Both the position numbers and the translations under genes were made by a program. A DNA stretch of 12,360 nt from an uncultured Saprospiraceae bacterium (GTDB lineage Bacteria > Bacteroidota > Bacteroidia > Chitinophagales > Saprospiraceae), in NCBI GenBank assembly GCA_938033975.1, contig CALHKJ010000328.1, positions 1 to 12,360 of the forward strand, read 5' to 3'. Under the pieces are notes generated by a model, which saw only the letters and a list, made by a program, of their open reading frames with translations, did not search any database and was not told where the DNA came from. Below, in pieces: positions 6,623-12,360 of the stretch. Every line of letters starts with the position of its first letter. The first letter of the stretch is position 1.

Positions 6623-6656
6623 CGAAGGTATCACATTAATAAGTCAATAGTGTCAA
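6623..6656 (-). promoter_or_regulatory. Possible Bacteroidota-type promoter for sulP
   Basis: On the minus strand, TTG (6654-6656, within TTGACA) is separated by 23 nt from TACCTTCG (6623-6630), which matches the Bacteroidota -7 consensus TAnnTTTG with one mismatch. Transcription would begin close to the ATG, leaving a leader of roughly 15-20 nt. The spacing is at the long end of what is accepted, so this is tentative. Confidence 0.35.
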
Positions 6657-7005
6657 CTACATAATGATTTATTTTAATATGTAAAAGCTTGAAACAGCAC
6701 TTTATAGTTGAGGACTCAGTTGCTATCAAATATTGCTTGGCAAAAGGCTAGGGTGTCAAAGCATCGTTCCGCGTTATGCCTAATTATCGCAATGGAAATT
6801 TTTTGAGTATAAAGTCTAAAATTTTGAAGCTTTGCCAGATTTATGCACAATTGTGTTGGGATTGGAAACGGGAGTCGGGAATCGAGAGCCGTGAACTTGG
6901 ACATTATAACTAAAGACTTAGTTGTTTGAGAACCAAGATTGGCCAAGAAAAGTAAAGTTTAGGTTTTCAGTCATGAACTGGAGCCTACCGGTTCGCGCCT
7001 CCTAA
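6657..7005. other. Gene-free spacer
   Basis: I find no convincing gene here. A 76-codon minus-strand frame (6716-6946) has no recognisable domain and no Shine-Dalgarno. Two small items are visible. One is a possible stem GAACTGG / CCGGTTC (6975-6994, with one G-U pair). The other is TTGTTTGAGA (6922-6931), the reverse complement of the sequence at the 3' end of the 2TM gene. Confidence 0.6.
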
Positions 7006-7107
7006 GTCTTCCGTCTTTAATCTTTCGTCTTTAATCTTTCGTCTCTAGTCTCTAGTCTCTAGTCTCTAGTTTCTAGTCTTTCGTCTCTAGTCTTTCGTCT
7101 CTAGTCT
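7006..7107. repeat. CTAGTCT / TTTCGTCTT short tandem array
   Basis: The tract consists of 7-nt CTAGTCT units (about four clean ones in a row around 7044-7071) mixed with longer TCTTTCGTCTTTAA-type units at the left end. The array ends exactly at the stop codon (TGA on minus, 7107-7109) of the 2TM gene, so it is the immediate 3' flank of that gene. It shares the AGTCT word with the arrays beside sulP and lptE. Confidence 0.88.
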
Positions 7108-7475
7108 CAAACAAAATCATCCTTACTTCTGTTCTCCAACTGCCGAAGCTGCAGCTCCTTTTCATCAAGCAAAAGCTTTTTGCGGTCTTCTATTTCTTTA
7201 AGGCGTAGATATTCTGTTTCAAGTTCATCGGCTTCCCAATCTTCAAGACCCTTACCAAGACCTCCAAGTCCAAATGAACCAATGTAGTGGAGGGCAACAC
7301 TTAAAGCCATTGCACCTGTAGCGATCATTAACCATGTAAAGTCAGTATGATTTTGGGCAATCGCAATCAGGCAAAGAAATAGAGAGGTAACTACCATGAC
7401 TGCCGCATGCGTAAAGAAATCCTTCTTTTTCTTCACATGCTTTTTTGCTCGTTTTAGAAGTTTGTCATTGTTCAT
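7107..7475 (-). CDS. 2TM domain-containing small membrane protein
   Basis: This 122-residue protein is of the '2TM domain' type, a family found alone or at the N-terminus of histidine kinases in Bacteroidota. It has a basic N-terminus (KRAKKHVKKKKDF), two hydrophobic segments at about 21-40 and 47-66, a Gly-rich turn (GLGGLGKGLEDW), the family-like WEADELETEYLRLKE at 80-94 and a charged coiled-coil tail. Both ends are probably cytoplasmic. The ATG at 7473-7475 has an AGGA about 7 nt upstream. It is transcribed separately from groEL, whose terminator lies between them. Its role is unknown; the coiled coil suggests oligomerisation or protein contacts. The stop codon sits on the edge of the CTAGTCT array. 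Confidence 0.88.
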   Translation of the reverse strand: MNNDKLLKRAKKHVKKKKDFFTHAAVMVVTSLFLCLIAIAQNHTDFTWLMIATGAMALSVALHYIGSFGLGGLGKGLEDWEADELETEYLRLKEIEDRKKLLLDEKELQLRQLENRSKDDFV

Positions 7476-7539
7476 AATGATCCTAAGTTAAAAAAAATTG
7501 ACCAATGAAAGTGAATAAAACTATTCTAAACTTGCCAAT

Positions 7540-7569
7540 AAAAAAGACCCACTAAAAATTTAGCGGGTC
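7540..7569 (-). terminator. Rho-independent terminator of groES-groEL
   Basis: An 11-bp stem (7546-7556 with 7559-7569) is followed on the minus strand by six U (7540-7545). In the minus-strand RNA the sixth pair is G-U, so the stem is unbroken. In plus-strand RNA the same position is an A-C mismatch, so the signal is directional and belongs to groEL, whose stop lies about 30 nt upstream. Confidence 0.92.
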
Positions 7570-7601
7570 TTATATTTTTAAGAAATACTCTTAGTAATGA
7601 C

Positions 7602-9239
7602 TTACATCATTCCTCCCATACCACCTGGTGGCATCATTGGAGCTCCTCCGCCTCCTGCTGGTTCAGGCTTGTCATTGATTACACATTCTGTAGTCAATAC
7701 CATTCCAGCAATTGAAGAAGCATTTTCAATCGCAACTCTTGTTACTTTTGTTGGATCAATTACACCTGCTTTTTTCAGGTCTTCGTATTTCTCTGTTCTT
7801 GCATTAAACCCTTTATCACCTGTTAGTCTCAATACTTCTTGCAATACAACTGATCCATCTACACCTGCATTTCCAGAAATAATTCTAATTGGTGCTTCCA
7901 AAGCTTTCTTTACAATCTGAACACCCATTGCTTGGTCTTCATTTTCAACTTTGATTTTGTCCATTCCACTGATGCATCTTGCTAACGCAACTCCACCTCC
8001 AACAACAATACCTTCTTCGATGGCAGCTCTTGTTGCGTGTAGTGCATCATCAACTCTATCTTTCTTCTCTTTCATTTCAACTTCTGTCGCAGCACCTACA
8101 TGTAGTACAGCAACTCCACCAGCTAACTTTGCTAGTCTTTCCTGAAGTTTTTCTCTATCATAGTCAGATGTTGTTGTTTCAATCTGAGCTTTGATTTGGT
8201 TGATTCTTGAAGTGATTGCAGCTTTCTTTCCTTTTCCGTTTACAATAGTTGTATTGTCTTTGTCAACAGTAATTGTGTTAGCTGAACCCAACATCTTGAT
8301 GTCAGTTTTATCAAGTGCATATCCTTTTTCTTCTGATACAACCGTACCACCAGTTAGGATAGCGATATCTTCTAACATTGCTTTTCTTCTGTCTCCAAAT
8401 CCTGGAGCTTTCACAGCAACAACTTTCAATCCTCCTCTCAGTCTGTTTACAACCAACAAGCCAAGTGCTTGACTATCTACATCTTCAGCGATGATTAATA
8501 GAGGTCTACTTGACTGTGATGATTGCTCAAGAATTGGAAGGATATCTTGTACGTTAGAAATTTTCTTATCGTGGATAAGGATCAATGGATTCTCATATTC
8601 AGTAACCATATCTTCTGAGTTGGTTACGAAGTATGGAGATAAGTACCCTCTGTCAAACTGCATTCCAAGTACCTCATCAACATAAGTATCAGTACCTTTT
8701 GCTTCTTCAACAGTGATAACACCATCTTTAGTAACTCTTTTCATTGCATCAGCAATCAATGTTCCAATTTCGTCATCATTGTTTGCAGAGATAGATGCTA
8801 CTTGCTTGATCTTTTTGAAATCGTTTCCGATTACATCACTTTGCTTGCTCAGTTTTTCGATTACATTTTCAACGGCCTTATCCATTCCTCTTTTAAGGTC
8901 CATTGGATTGGCGCCTGCAGCAACATATTTCAAACCAGCAGTAACCATTGCTTGTGCAAGTACAGTTGCAGTTGTTGTTCCATCACCTGCAAGGTCTGCA
9001 GTTTTTGAAGCAACTTCTTTCACCATTTGAGCACCCATGTTTTCTACTGGATCCTCTAGTTCTATTTCTTTAGCTACTGTTACACCATCTTTAGTGATTG
9101 CTGGTGCACCAAAACTTTTCTGGATAACAACATTTCTACCTTTTGGTCCCAAGGTAACTTTGACTGCATTTGCTAATGCATCAATTCCATTTTTCAATTT
9201 GGCTCTAGCATCAGAGCTAAAACTAATTTCTTTTGACAT
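7602..9239 (-). CDS. groEL: Chaperonin GroEL (Cpn60, 60-kDa subunit)
   Basis: This is a full-length 545-residue group I chaperonin subunit. Fourteen copies form the double ring that encloses unfolded proteins, using ATP and the GroES lid. Conserved features are KVTLGPKGRNVVIQKSFG at 27-44, TKDGVTVAKEIEL at 49-61, the nucleotide-binding GDGTTTATVLAQ with catalytic Asp 86, the apical-domain VVAVKAPGFGDRRKAML, the hinge and equatorial VVGGGVALAR, and the C-terminal Gly-Met tail PPGGMGGMM. The ATG at 9237-9239 starts the standard MSKEISF N-terminus. It lies 42 nt after groES with no terminator between, so the two are co-transcribed. The gene ends just before a strong terminator. There is no sign of truncation. 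Confidence 0.99.
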   Translation of the reverse strand: MSKEISFSSDARAKLKNGIDALANAVKVTLGPKGRNVVIQKSFGAPAITKDGVTVAKEIELEDPVENMGAQMVKEVASKTADLAGDGTTTATVLAQAMVTAGLKYVAAGANPMDLKRGMDKAVENVIEKLSKQSDVIGNDFKKIKQVASISANNDDEIGTLIADAMKRVTKDGVITVEEAKGTDTYVDEVLGMQFDRGYLSPYFVTNSEDMVTEYENPLILIHDKKISNVQDILPILEQSSQSSRPLLIIAEDVDSQALGLLVVNRLRGGLKVVAVKAPGFGDRRKAMLEDIAILTGGTVVSEEKGYALDKTDIKMLGSANTITVDKDNTTIVNGKGKKAAITSRINQIKAQIETTTSDYDREKLQERLAKLAGGVAVLHVGAATEVEMKEKKDRVDDALHATRAAIEEGIVVGGGVALARCISGMDKIKVENEDQAMGVQIVKKALEAPIRIISGNAGVDGSVVLQEVLRLTGDKGFNARTEKYEDLKKAGVIDPTKVTRVAIENASSIAGMVLTTECVINDKPEPAGGGGAPMMPPGGMGGMM

Positions 9240-9281
9240 ATCTGGATTGTGTTTTAATTAATTAATGTGAATGATTGGTGA

Positions 9282-9554
9282 TTATCCTAAGATCACTAGG
9301 ATGTCATCTTCTCTCATGATTAGATAATCTTTTCCTTCATAGTTGATTTCCTGTCCTGAGTATTTTCCGTAAAGCACGGTGTCTCCTTTTTTGACAGTTA
9401 ACTTGGTTCCATCCTTACCAGGACCTACTGCCACAATTTTACCTCTTTGAGGCTTCTCTTTTGCAGTATCAGGAATGATAATTCCACCGGTAGTCTTTGC
9501 TTCTGCCTTAGCTGGCTGTACAACTACACGGTCATTGATGGGTTTCATCTTCAT
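9282..9554 (-). CDS. groES: Co-chaperonin GroES (Cpn10)
   Basis: This is a 90-residue protein of normal GroES length. Seven copies cap the GroEL ring. It starts MKMKPINDRVVVQP. The mobile loop that docks on GroEL lies in TTGGIIIPDTAKEKPQRG (about 21-38), followed by KIVAVGPGK and the C-terminal MREDDILVILG. The frame could start at either ATG (9552-9554 or 9546-9548); the first is used. The 186-nt upstream gap shows no CIRCE inverted repeat (TTAGCACTC-N9-GAGTGCTAA), so HrcA control is not supported by the sequence. Confidence 0.99.
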   Translation of the reverse strand: MKMKPINDRVVVQPAKAEAKTTGGIIIPDTAKEKPQRGKIVAVGPGKDGTKLTVKKGDTVLYGKYSGQEINYEGKDYLIMREDDILVILG

Positions 9555-9707
9555 ACCGATATTTGTTTTTGTTAATTTGAGTAAAAAAATTTATTCGTCC
9601 TATATAACTCATGAAATGTGCCAAATGGAGTATATCTGACAATTTTTCAGTAGTCTTAATTATTGTAGAAAAATTCTGCCAAAATGATAGAGTTCTTTTG
9701 ACAAATT

Positions 9708-9721
9708 GGCTTTTGAAAGCC
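9708..9721 (-). terminator. Weak hairpin between secG and groES
   Basis: GGCTTT / AAAGCC forms a 6-bp stem with a 2-nt centre, 20 nt after the secG stop. On the minus strand it is followed by AATTTGTC, not a U-run, so it would be at best a weak or partial terminator or attenuator before groES. Confidence 0.25.
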
Positions 9722-9740
9722 CTGTATTTATTGACTTTTA

Positions 9741-10013
9741 TTAAAATCCAGAGTTATCAACATCGATAACACCTGCTCCAGTTGCTCCACTTACCATTAA
9801 GGCAGTAATAATGCACAACACGAATAGCAGTATTGCCAATCCCCAAGTCAATTTTTCAATGAAATCAGTTGATCTAGCCGCTCCAAACATTTGAGTAGCG
9901 CCTTGCCCTCCGAAAGTCGAATCAACTCCACCACCTTTAGGGTTTTGGATCAATACAACTAGCATTAATAAAAGGCAGTTTATTGCGATCAATATGGTTA
10001 ATCCTGTAATCAT
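9741..10013 (-). CDS. secG: Preprotein translocase subunit SecG
   Basis: This 90-residue inner-membrane protein is the small SecG subunit of the SecYEG channel, which aids SecA-driven export. It has two hydrophobic segments (about 2-22 and 54-75) joined by the conserved loop NPKGGGVDSTFGGQGATQMFG (24-44), the hallmark of the family. The start ATG (10011-10013) comes 3 nt after the stop of the upstream TPR-like gene, so translation is likely coupled. The C-terminus is short and acidic (GVIDVDNSGF). Confidence 0.97.
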   Translation of the reverse strand: MITGLTILIAINCLLLMLVVLIQNPKGGGVDSTFGGQGATQMFGAARSTDFIEKLTWGLAILLFVLCIITALMVSGATGAGVIDVDNSGF

Positions 10014-10016
10014 TGC

Positions 10017-11081
10017 TTATATTTTGTCTTTAATGGATTCAATTTTGGCTGCAAAGAAACTACTTTTTTCTGGATTTTTCAAAGATAGCTGCTCGTACAT
10101 CGCGATTGCGTCCTCATAATGCCCCTGATTGGTCAATAAGCCCGCCAATGCTTCTGATGCTATCTCTGGCTTTGACTCCAAGCTTTTAGATTGAGCTTTG
10201 TTCTTTTTCTTCTTCTTTTTCTTCTTTTTGCCCTCCTGCTTTGATTCTACAGCAGTCATCTCAACACCGTCTATATTGTTGATCCAAACAGTAAATGGAT
10301 CAAGACCAGACATTGTGTAGTCAGCTTCAGTTTGCGAACTCCACCTATAATTAAATTTACTTTTCTTGCTTTTCTTTTTCTTCTTGCTATCAACATTATC
10401 AACAAACACCATTTGATCAGGATAATCCTCCTCTTCCTCTATATTCTGATTTGTCTCTAAGGTCGGAATCTGCTCTTGGATCTCAGTAATCTCATTTGAT
10501 TCAAGTTCTATTTCATCTTCTACATCATCCACTTTTTTAGTGATTTCATCAGTCACATCCAAATACTCCAAATCCTCAGCATCAGCCTTTTCATAATTTT
10601 CCTTCTTGAGCATTGGGTCCAATTCCGGAGTAGAAGCCTTAGGAGTAACCGTTCCATCAAGCCTATTCAAAAATCCAAGCAAACCTTTTTCCTCTGGCTG
10701 TTTGATGAGTTCTGAAGCATCAGGCTTTGAACCAGCCAGGCCTTTAGCCATCATTGCTCCTGTGCCAATTGCCGCTCCAGTGATGATTGCTTCTTTTTTT
10801 ACTGATGTATCCGCTTCCGCAAATGTGTTTTCTGCTGATAACTCAATATCTCTTATAAAGTAGGAGCCAGAGTTGCTAGGTTTCTCATCAGAAATGATAC
10901 TATCAATCAAGCTTTGAGGATCAGAATAACTAAAACCCGTGTTGGTTTGGCTTCGTTCTTCCAATAAACCCTGTAAAAACCTATTATAAGGCTGTTTTTG
11001 CAATTCTCCCTGAATCCACTCAGTGGACACAGATTTTGCAAGCTCCGGGTTGGTTATTATTTGGTCTAAGCTTATTGACAT
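10017..11081 (-). CDS. Lys-rich, acidic protein with C-terminal TPR-like segment (function unknown)
   Basis: No named gene is recognised. Bacteroidota often carry a TPR-type protein of unknown function between lptE and secG. The 354-residue protein has a hydrophilic N-terminus (1-95), a short Gly/Ala-rich stretch (about 99-119), an acidic middle (about 165-220, many Glu/Asp) and two lysine clusters: 232-242 (SKKKKKSKKSK) and nine consecutive Lys at 285-293. Between the clusters lies a more conserved-looking segment with FNYRW and GLDPFTVWINNIDG. The last 50 residues (EALAGLLTNQGHYEDAIAMY, then LKNPEKSSFFAAKI) form about one TPR-like helical repeat for protein contacts. No signal peptide is seen, so it is probably cytoplasmic. 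It sits 3 nt before secG. An acidic centre between basic blocks suggests nucleic-acid or ribosome contacts, but that is only an inference. Confidence 0.82.
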   Translation of the reverse strand: MSISLDQIITNPELAKSVSTEWIQGELQKQPYNRFLQGLLEERSQTNTGFSYSDPQSLIDSIISDEKPSNSGSYFIRDIELSAENTFAEADTSVKKEAIITGAAIGTGAMMAKGLAGSKPDASELIKQPEEKGLLGFLNRLDGTVTPKASTPELDPMLKKENYEKADAEDLEYLDVTDEITKKVDDVEDEIELESNEITEIQEQIPTLETNQNIEEEEDYPDQMVFVDNVDSKKKKKSKKSKFNYRWSSQTEADYTMSGLDPFTVWINNIDGVEMTAVESKQEGKKKKKKKKKNKAQSKSLESKPEIASEALAGLLTNQGHYEDAIAMYEQLSLKNPEKSSFFAAKIESIKDKI

Positions 11082-11088
11082 CGAGGTA

Positions 11089-11096
11089 CAAAGTTA
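11089..11096 (-). promoter_or_regulatory. Possible -7 promoter element (TAACTTTG) before the TPR-like gene
   Basis: On the minus strand TAACTTTG exactly matches the Bacteroidota -7 consensus TAnnTTTG. It lies only 7 nt before the ATG, which would give a near-leaderless transcript, and I see no TTG at the right distance for a -33 element. If real, it would allow the TPR-like gene and secG to be transcribed despite the repeat insertion upstream. Confidence 0.3.
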
Positions 11097-11137
11097 AAAA
11101 GCTAGGGAGGTATTGAGCTATAAAACCGATCTTTTTT

Positions 11138-11397
11138 TGGAGACTCTTCGCTTGGGACGCGCGTCGCTTCGCTTGCTGGGGACACGCTCCGCTGGAGACA
11201 CGCTTTGCATTCCTTCGCCTTTGGCTTGTAATGCTTGCTGGGGACTCGCTACGCTGGAGATATAATGATTGTTACTTAATAATTTTCTTAGCTTCAATTG
11301 CCTTCGAACGAAGTGAGACAAGTACAAGTCTCCAGTGAACGGAGTGACGCGCGTCCCCAGCGAACGCAGTGAAGCGAGTCTCCAGCAATGCGAGTCT
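11138..11397. repeat. Array of GAGAC/CGCT palindromic repeat modules between lptE and the TPR-like gene
   Basis: Most of the gene-free stretch 11082-11420 is made of ~20-nt modules of the form CGCTnCGCTGGAGAC or CGCTnCGCTGGGGAC. They face one way in the left half (11138-11260) and the other way in the right half (11313-11397, GTCTCCAGCGAAGCG-like), with an AT-rich centre (about 11261-11312). The clearest arm pair is GGGACGCGCGTC (11154-11165) with GACGCGCGTCCC (11346-11357), and its core GACGCGCGTC is itself palindromic. The right end is GCGAGTCT (11390-11397). Open frames through the array encode low-complexity peptides such as PSERSEAS and are not genes. Confidence 0.85.
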
Positions 11398-11431
11398 CCG
11401 ATTGGTAATCGCAGAAGCGATTACCAATCGG
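11398..11431. repeat. Perfect 15-bp hairpin overlapping the lptE stop codon
   Basis: CCGATTGGTAATCGC (11398-11412) and its exact reverse complement (11417-11431) flank a 4-nt AGAA loop. The right arm contains the last codons of lptE (Ser-Asp-Trp) and its TAA; the left arm is a mirror copy just downstream. No U-run follows on the minus strand, so it is not a standard intrinsic terminator. It could block ribosomes or 3' exonucleases. Confidence 0.95.
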
Positions 11432-11906
11432 AAAAAGTATCGTTGAAAATCCGCTCAGTAATGTCTTCAAAAATCATTTCTATTAATCCCTCTTCCAAGT
11501 CCTGGAAATTTTCAGTGGCATTGAAATCTTGAAAGGCGGAAAAAGATTTGCTGTAATTATTTTCTTCATCTGTGGTGTCTTCGTATTCAATAGAAACGGT
11601 AACATCCAAACGATTGAAAGCTACAAGGTCGCCCTCTTGAGGTGCAACAGAGGTGACAGTATATTTTTTTATAATTGGCGTGAAACCTACATGAGGTTCA
11701 TTTTCATCCCAAACCAATCTGGATTGTTCTCTTACTTTCTGACGCAAGGTTTCCATAAATACTTGTGCTAATTCTGGTGGAGCATTAAGTTCATTCACAA
11801 CTGGCATTTCAACATAGAAACTATCAACACCTGTTGGGATAGTGATACCTCTAAAAGAAATACATGAGCTAAAACAAAAAATTGATATGATTAAAAAGAT
11901 TCTCAC
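11421..11906 (-). CDS. lptE: LptE-family outer-membrane lipoprotein (LPS transport/assembly)
   Basis: LptE is the lipoprotein that plugs LptD in the outer membrane and helps insert lipopolysaccharide. This 161-residue protein has a short signal (MRIFLIISIFCFSSC) with a lipobox-like F-S-S-C and the lipidated cysteine at residue 15. The mature part starts ISFRGITIPTGVDSFYVEMP, followed by the typical family stretch AQVFMETLRQKVREQSRL and the beta-rich YTVTSVAPQEGDLVAFNRLDVTVSIEYED. The C-terminal helix is LEEGLIEMIFEDITERIF. The start is a GTG (11904-11906) in a 4-nt overlap (GTGA) with the stop of the Fis-type regulator, so the two are coupled. The end of the gene lies inside a 15-bp perfect hairpin next to a repeat array, and the last residues may have been shaped by that event. 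Confidence 0.88.
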   Translation of the reverse strand: MRIFLIISIFCFSSCISFRGITIPTGVDSFYVEMPVVNELNAPPELAQVFMETLRQKVREQSRLVWDENEPHVGFTPIIKKYTVTSVAPQEGDLVAFNRLDVTVSIEYEDTTDEENNYSKSFSAFQDFNATENFQDLEEGLIEMIFEDITERIFNDTFSDW

Positions 11907-12286
11907 TCTGCGATATTGTGTTCCTTTATTTTCCGATATAACGTTCTTTCGGAGATTCCTAGTTCTTCTGCAGCATCTTTTCTTCTTCCTTTATGCTTTT
12001 TTAATGCCTTTTCTATTAGTTCTACTGTCTTGTCATCGATACTCAAATTCTCTTCCACGATTTCAGTTTCCTTATAGCTATCATCAAAATTATCAATGAA
12101 AACCGGCTTACTATCATCTATAGCATGATAAGCTGGGGCAGCTTGGCTTTGTTCCATGAAGTTGCTTTCCATAGGAGTAAGCACAGATGGCACTGGACTT
12201 ATTTTAGCCTTGTCTGGTACATTTAGATCATTGGTTTTAATGAGATTAAATACCAATGACTTTAAATCATTAAGATCATTTTTCAT
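11903..12286 (-). CDS. C-terminal part of a Fis-family (sigma-54-dependent type) transcriptional regulator; frame broken or incomplete at the 5' side
   Basis: The last ~44 residues (84-127) form a Fis-type helix-turn-helix: VELIEKALKKHKGRRKDAAE then LGISERTLYRKIKEHNI. This is the DNA-binding end of bacterial enhancer-binding proteins that activate sigma-54 RNA polymerase, here without its AAA+ ATPase domain. The ATG at 12284-12286 may not be a true start. Reading on upstream in frame gives FEEREILYKVLFDM, which I recall as the linker that follows the AAA+ domain in Bacteroidota homologs. An in-frame TAG (12326-12328) then stops it. The +1-related frame beyond reads TGSLGRSVEGNS to the window edge, so a one-base deletion in the AGTTTG tract (around 12322-12326) is a good explanation. 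Either the gene is frameshifted, or the HTH fragment is made from the internal ATG. It overlaps lptE by 4 nt. Confidence 0.75.
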   Translation of the reverse strand: MKNDLNDLKSLVFNLIKTNDLNVPDKAKISPVPSVLTPMESNFMEQSQAAPAYHAIDDSKPVFIDNFDDSYKETEIVEENLSIDDKTVELIEKALKKHKGRRKDAAEELGISERTLYRKIKEHNIAE

Positions 12287-12360
12287 GTCGAATAAAACCT
12301 TGTAAAGAATTTCTCTTTCTTCAAACTATTCCCTTCCACAGATCTCCCGAGACTTCCAGT

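Noticed and set aside
6716..6946. 76-codon minus-strand frame between sulP and the 2TM gene
   Set aside because: There is no recognisable motif, no ribosome binding site and unremarkable codon use. It is probably a chance open frame.
9600..9700. Sigma-54 promoter before groES (TGGCAC and TGGCAG occur on the minus strand)
   Set aside because: Neither is followed at the required spacing by a TTGC -12 element.
11138..11397. CRISPR array
   Set aside because: Modules change orientation and are nearly contiguous, with no regular unique spacers and no cas gene nearby.
11118..11532. Frames through the GAGAC/CGCT array (peptides such as PSERSEAS)
   Set aside because: They are low-complexity translations of palindromic repeats; similar peptides are typical of spurious frames in repeat tracts. 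The plus-strand one also runs antisense into lptE.

Overview
The window looks like a chromosomal segment of a Bacteroidota bacterium, most likely of the Cytophagales/marine flexibacter type. This is inferred from several signs. The gene order Fis-type regulator, lptE, TPR-like protein, secG, groES, groEL is familiar from that phylum. There is a '2TM domain' protein and an LptE-family lipoprotein. Shine-Dalgarno sequences are weak, and possible -7 elements resemble TAnnTTTG. Base composition is AT-rich throughout. No tRNA, rRNA, CRISPR array or transposase gene was found.

Layout, left to right. (1) Positions 1-1612, plus strand: the 3' end of an NhaC-superfamily antiporter overlaps by 23 nt a PLP-dependent Cys/Met-metabolism enzyme of the cystathionine beta-lyase type; the pairing suggests a sulfur amino-acid role. 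(2) 1613-1891 is a short AT-rich convergent spacer with nothing recognisable. (3) 1892-2854, minus: a tRNA-dihydrouridine synthase whose conserved N-terminus has no ATG, GTG or TTG start. (4) 3022-4138, plus: an ECF sigma factor overlapping a four-TM protein that is probably its membrane partner. (5) 4139-4984 has no gene. It is a nested repeat locus with a ~190-bp unit in two full copies and one partial copy, paired hairpins, hexanucleotide microsatellites, a 20-bp tandem repeat, and an AGTCT-type repeat pair leading into a bidirectional terminator. (6) 4985-6598, minus: a SulP anion transporter with a STAS domain. (7) 6599-7106: no convincing gene; it ends in a CTAGTCT-type array. (8) 7107-7475, minus: a small 2TM-domain protein. 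(9) 7602-9554, minus: groES-groEL with a good terminator. (10) 9741-12286, minus: the C-terminal part of a Fis-HTH regulator, then lptE, a repeat array, a Lys-rich TPR-like protein and secG.

The right half is a cell-envelope and protein-quality cluster: LPS transport to the outer membrane (LptE), preprotein translocation (SecG) and the GroES/GroEL chaperonin. The first four of its genes are tightly packed except for a 339-bp repeat insertion between lptE and the TPR-like gene. Two minus-strand genes (sulP and lptE) share an odd feature. The last ~12-15 nt of each, including the stop codon, is repeated in inverted orientation just downstream, and the inverted copy abuts the same 8-mer GCGAGTCT of a dispersed repeat family. 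A third gene (2TM) shows a weaker version. This and the nested repeat locus are the most unusual parts of the window. The reading frame of the Fis-type regulator also appears to be broken close to the right edge.
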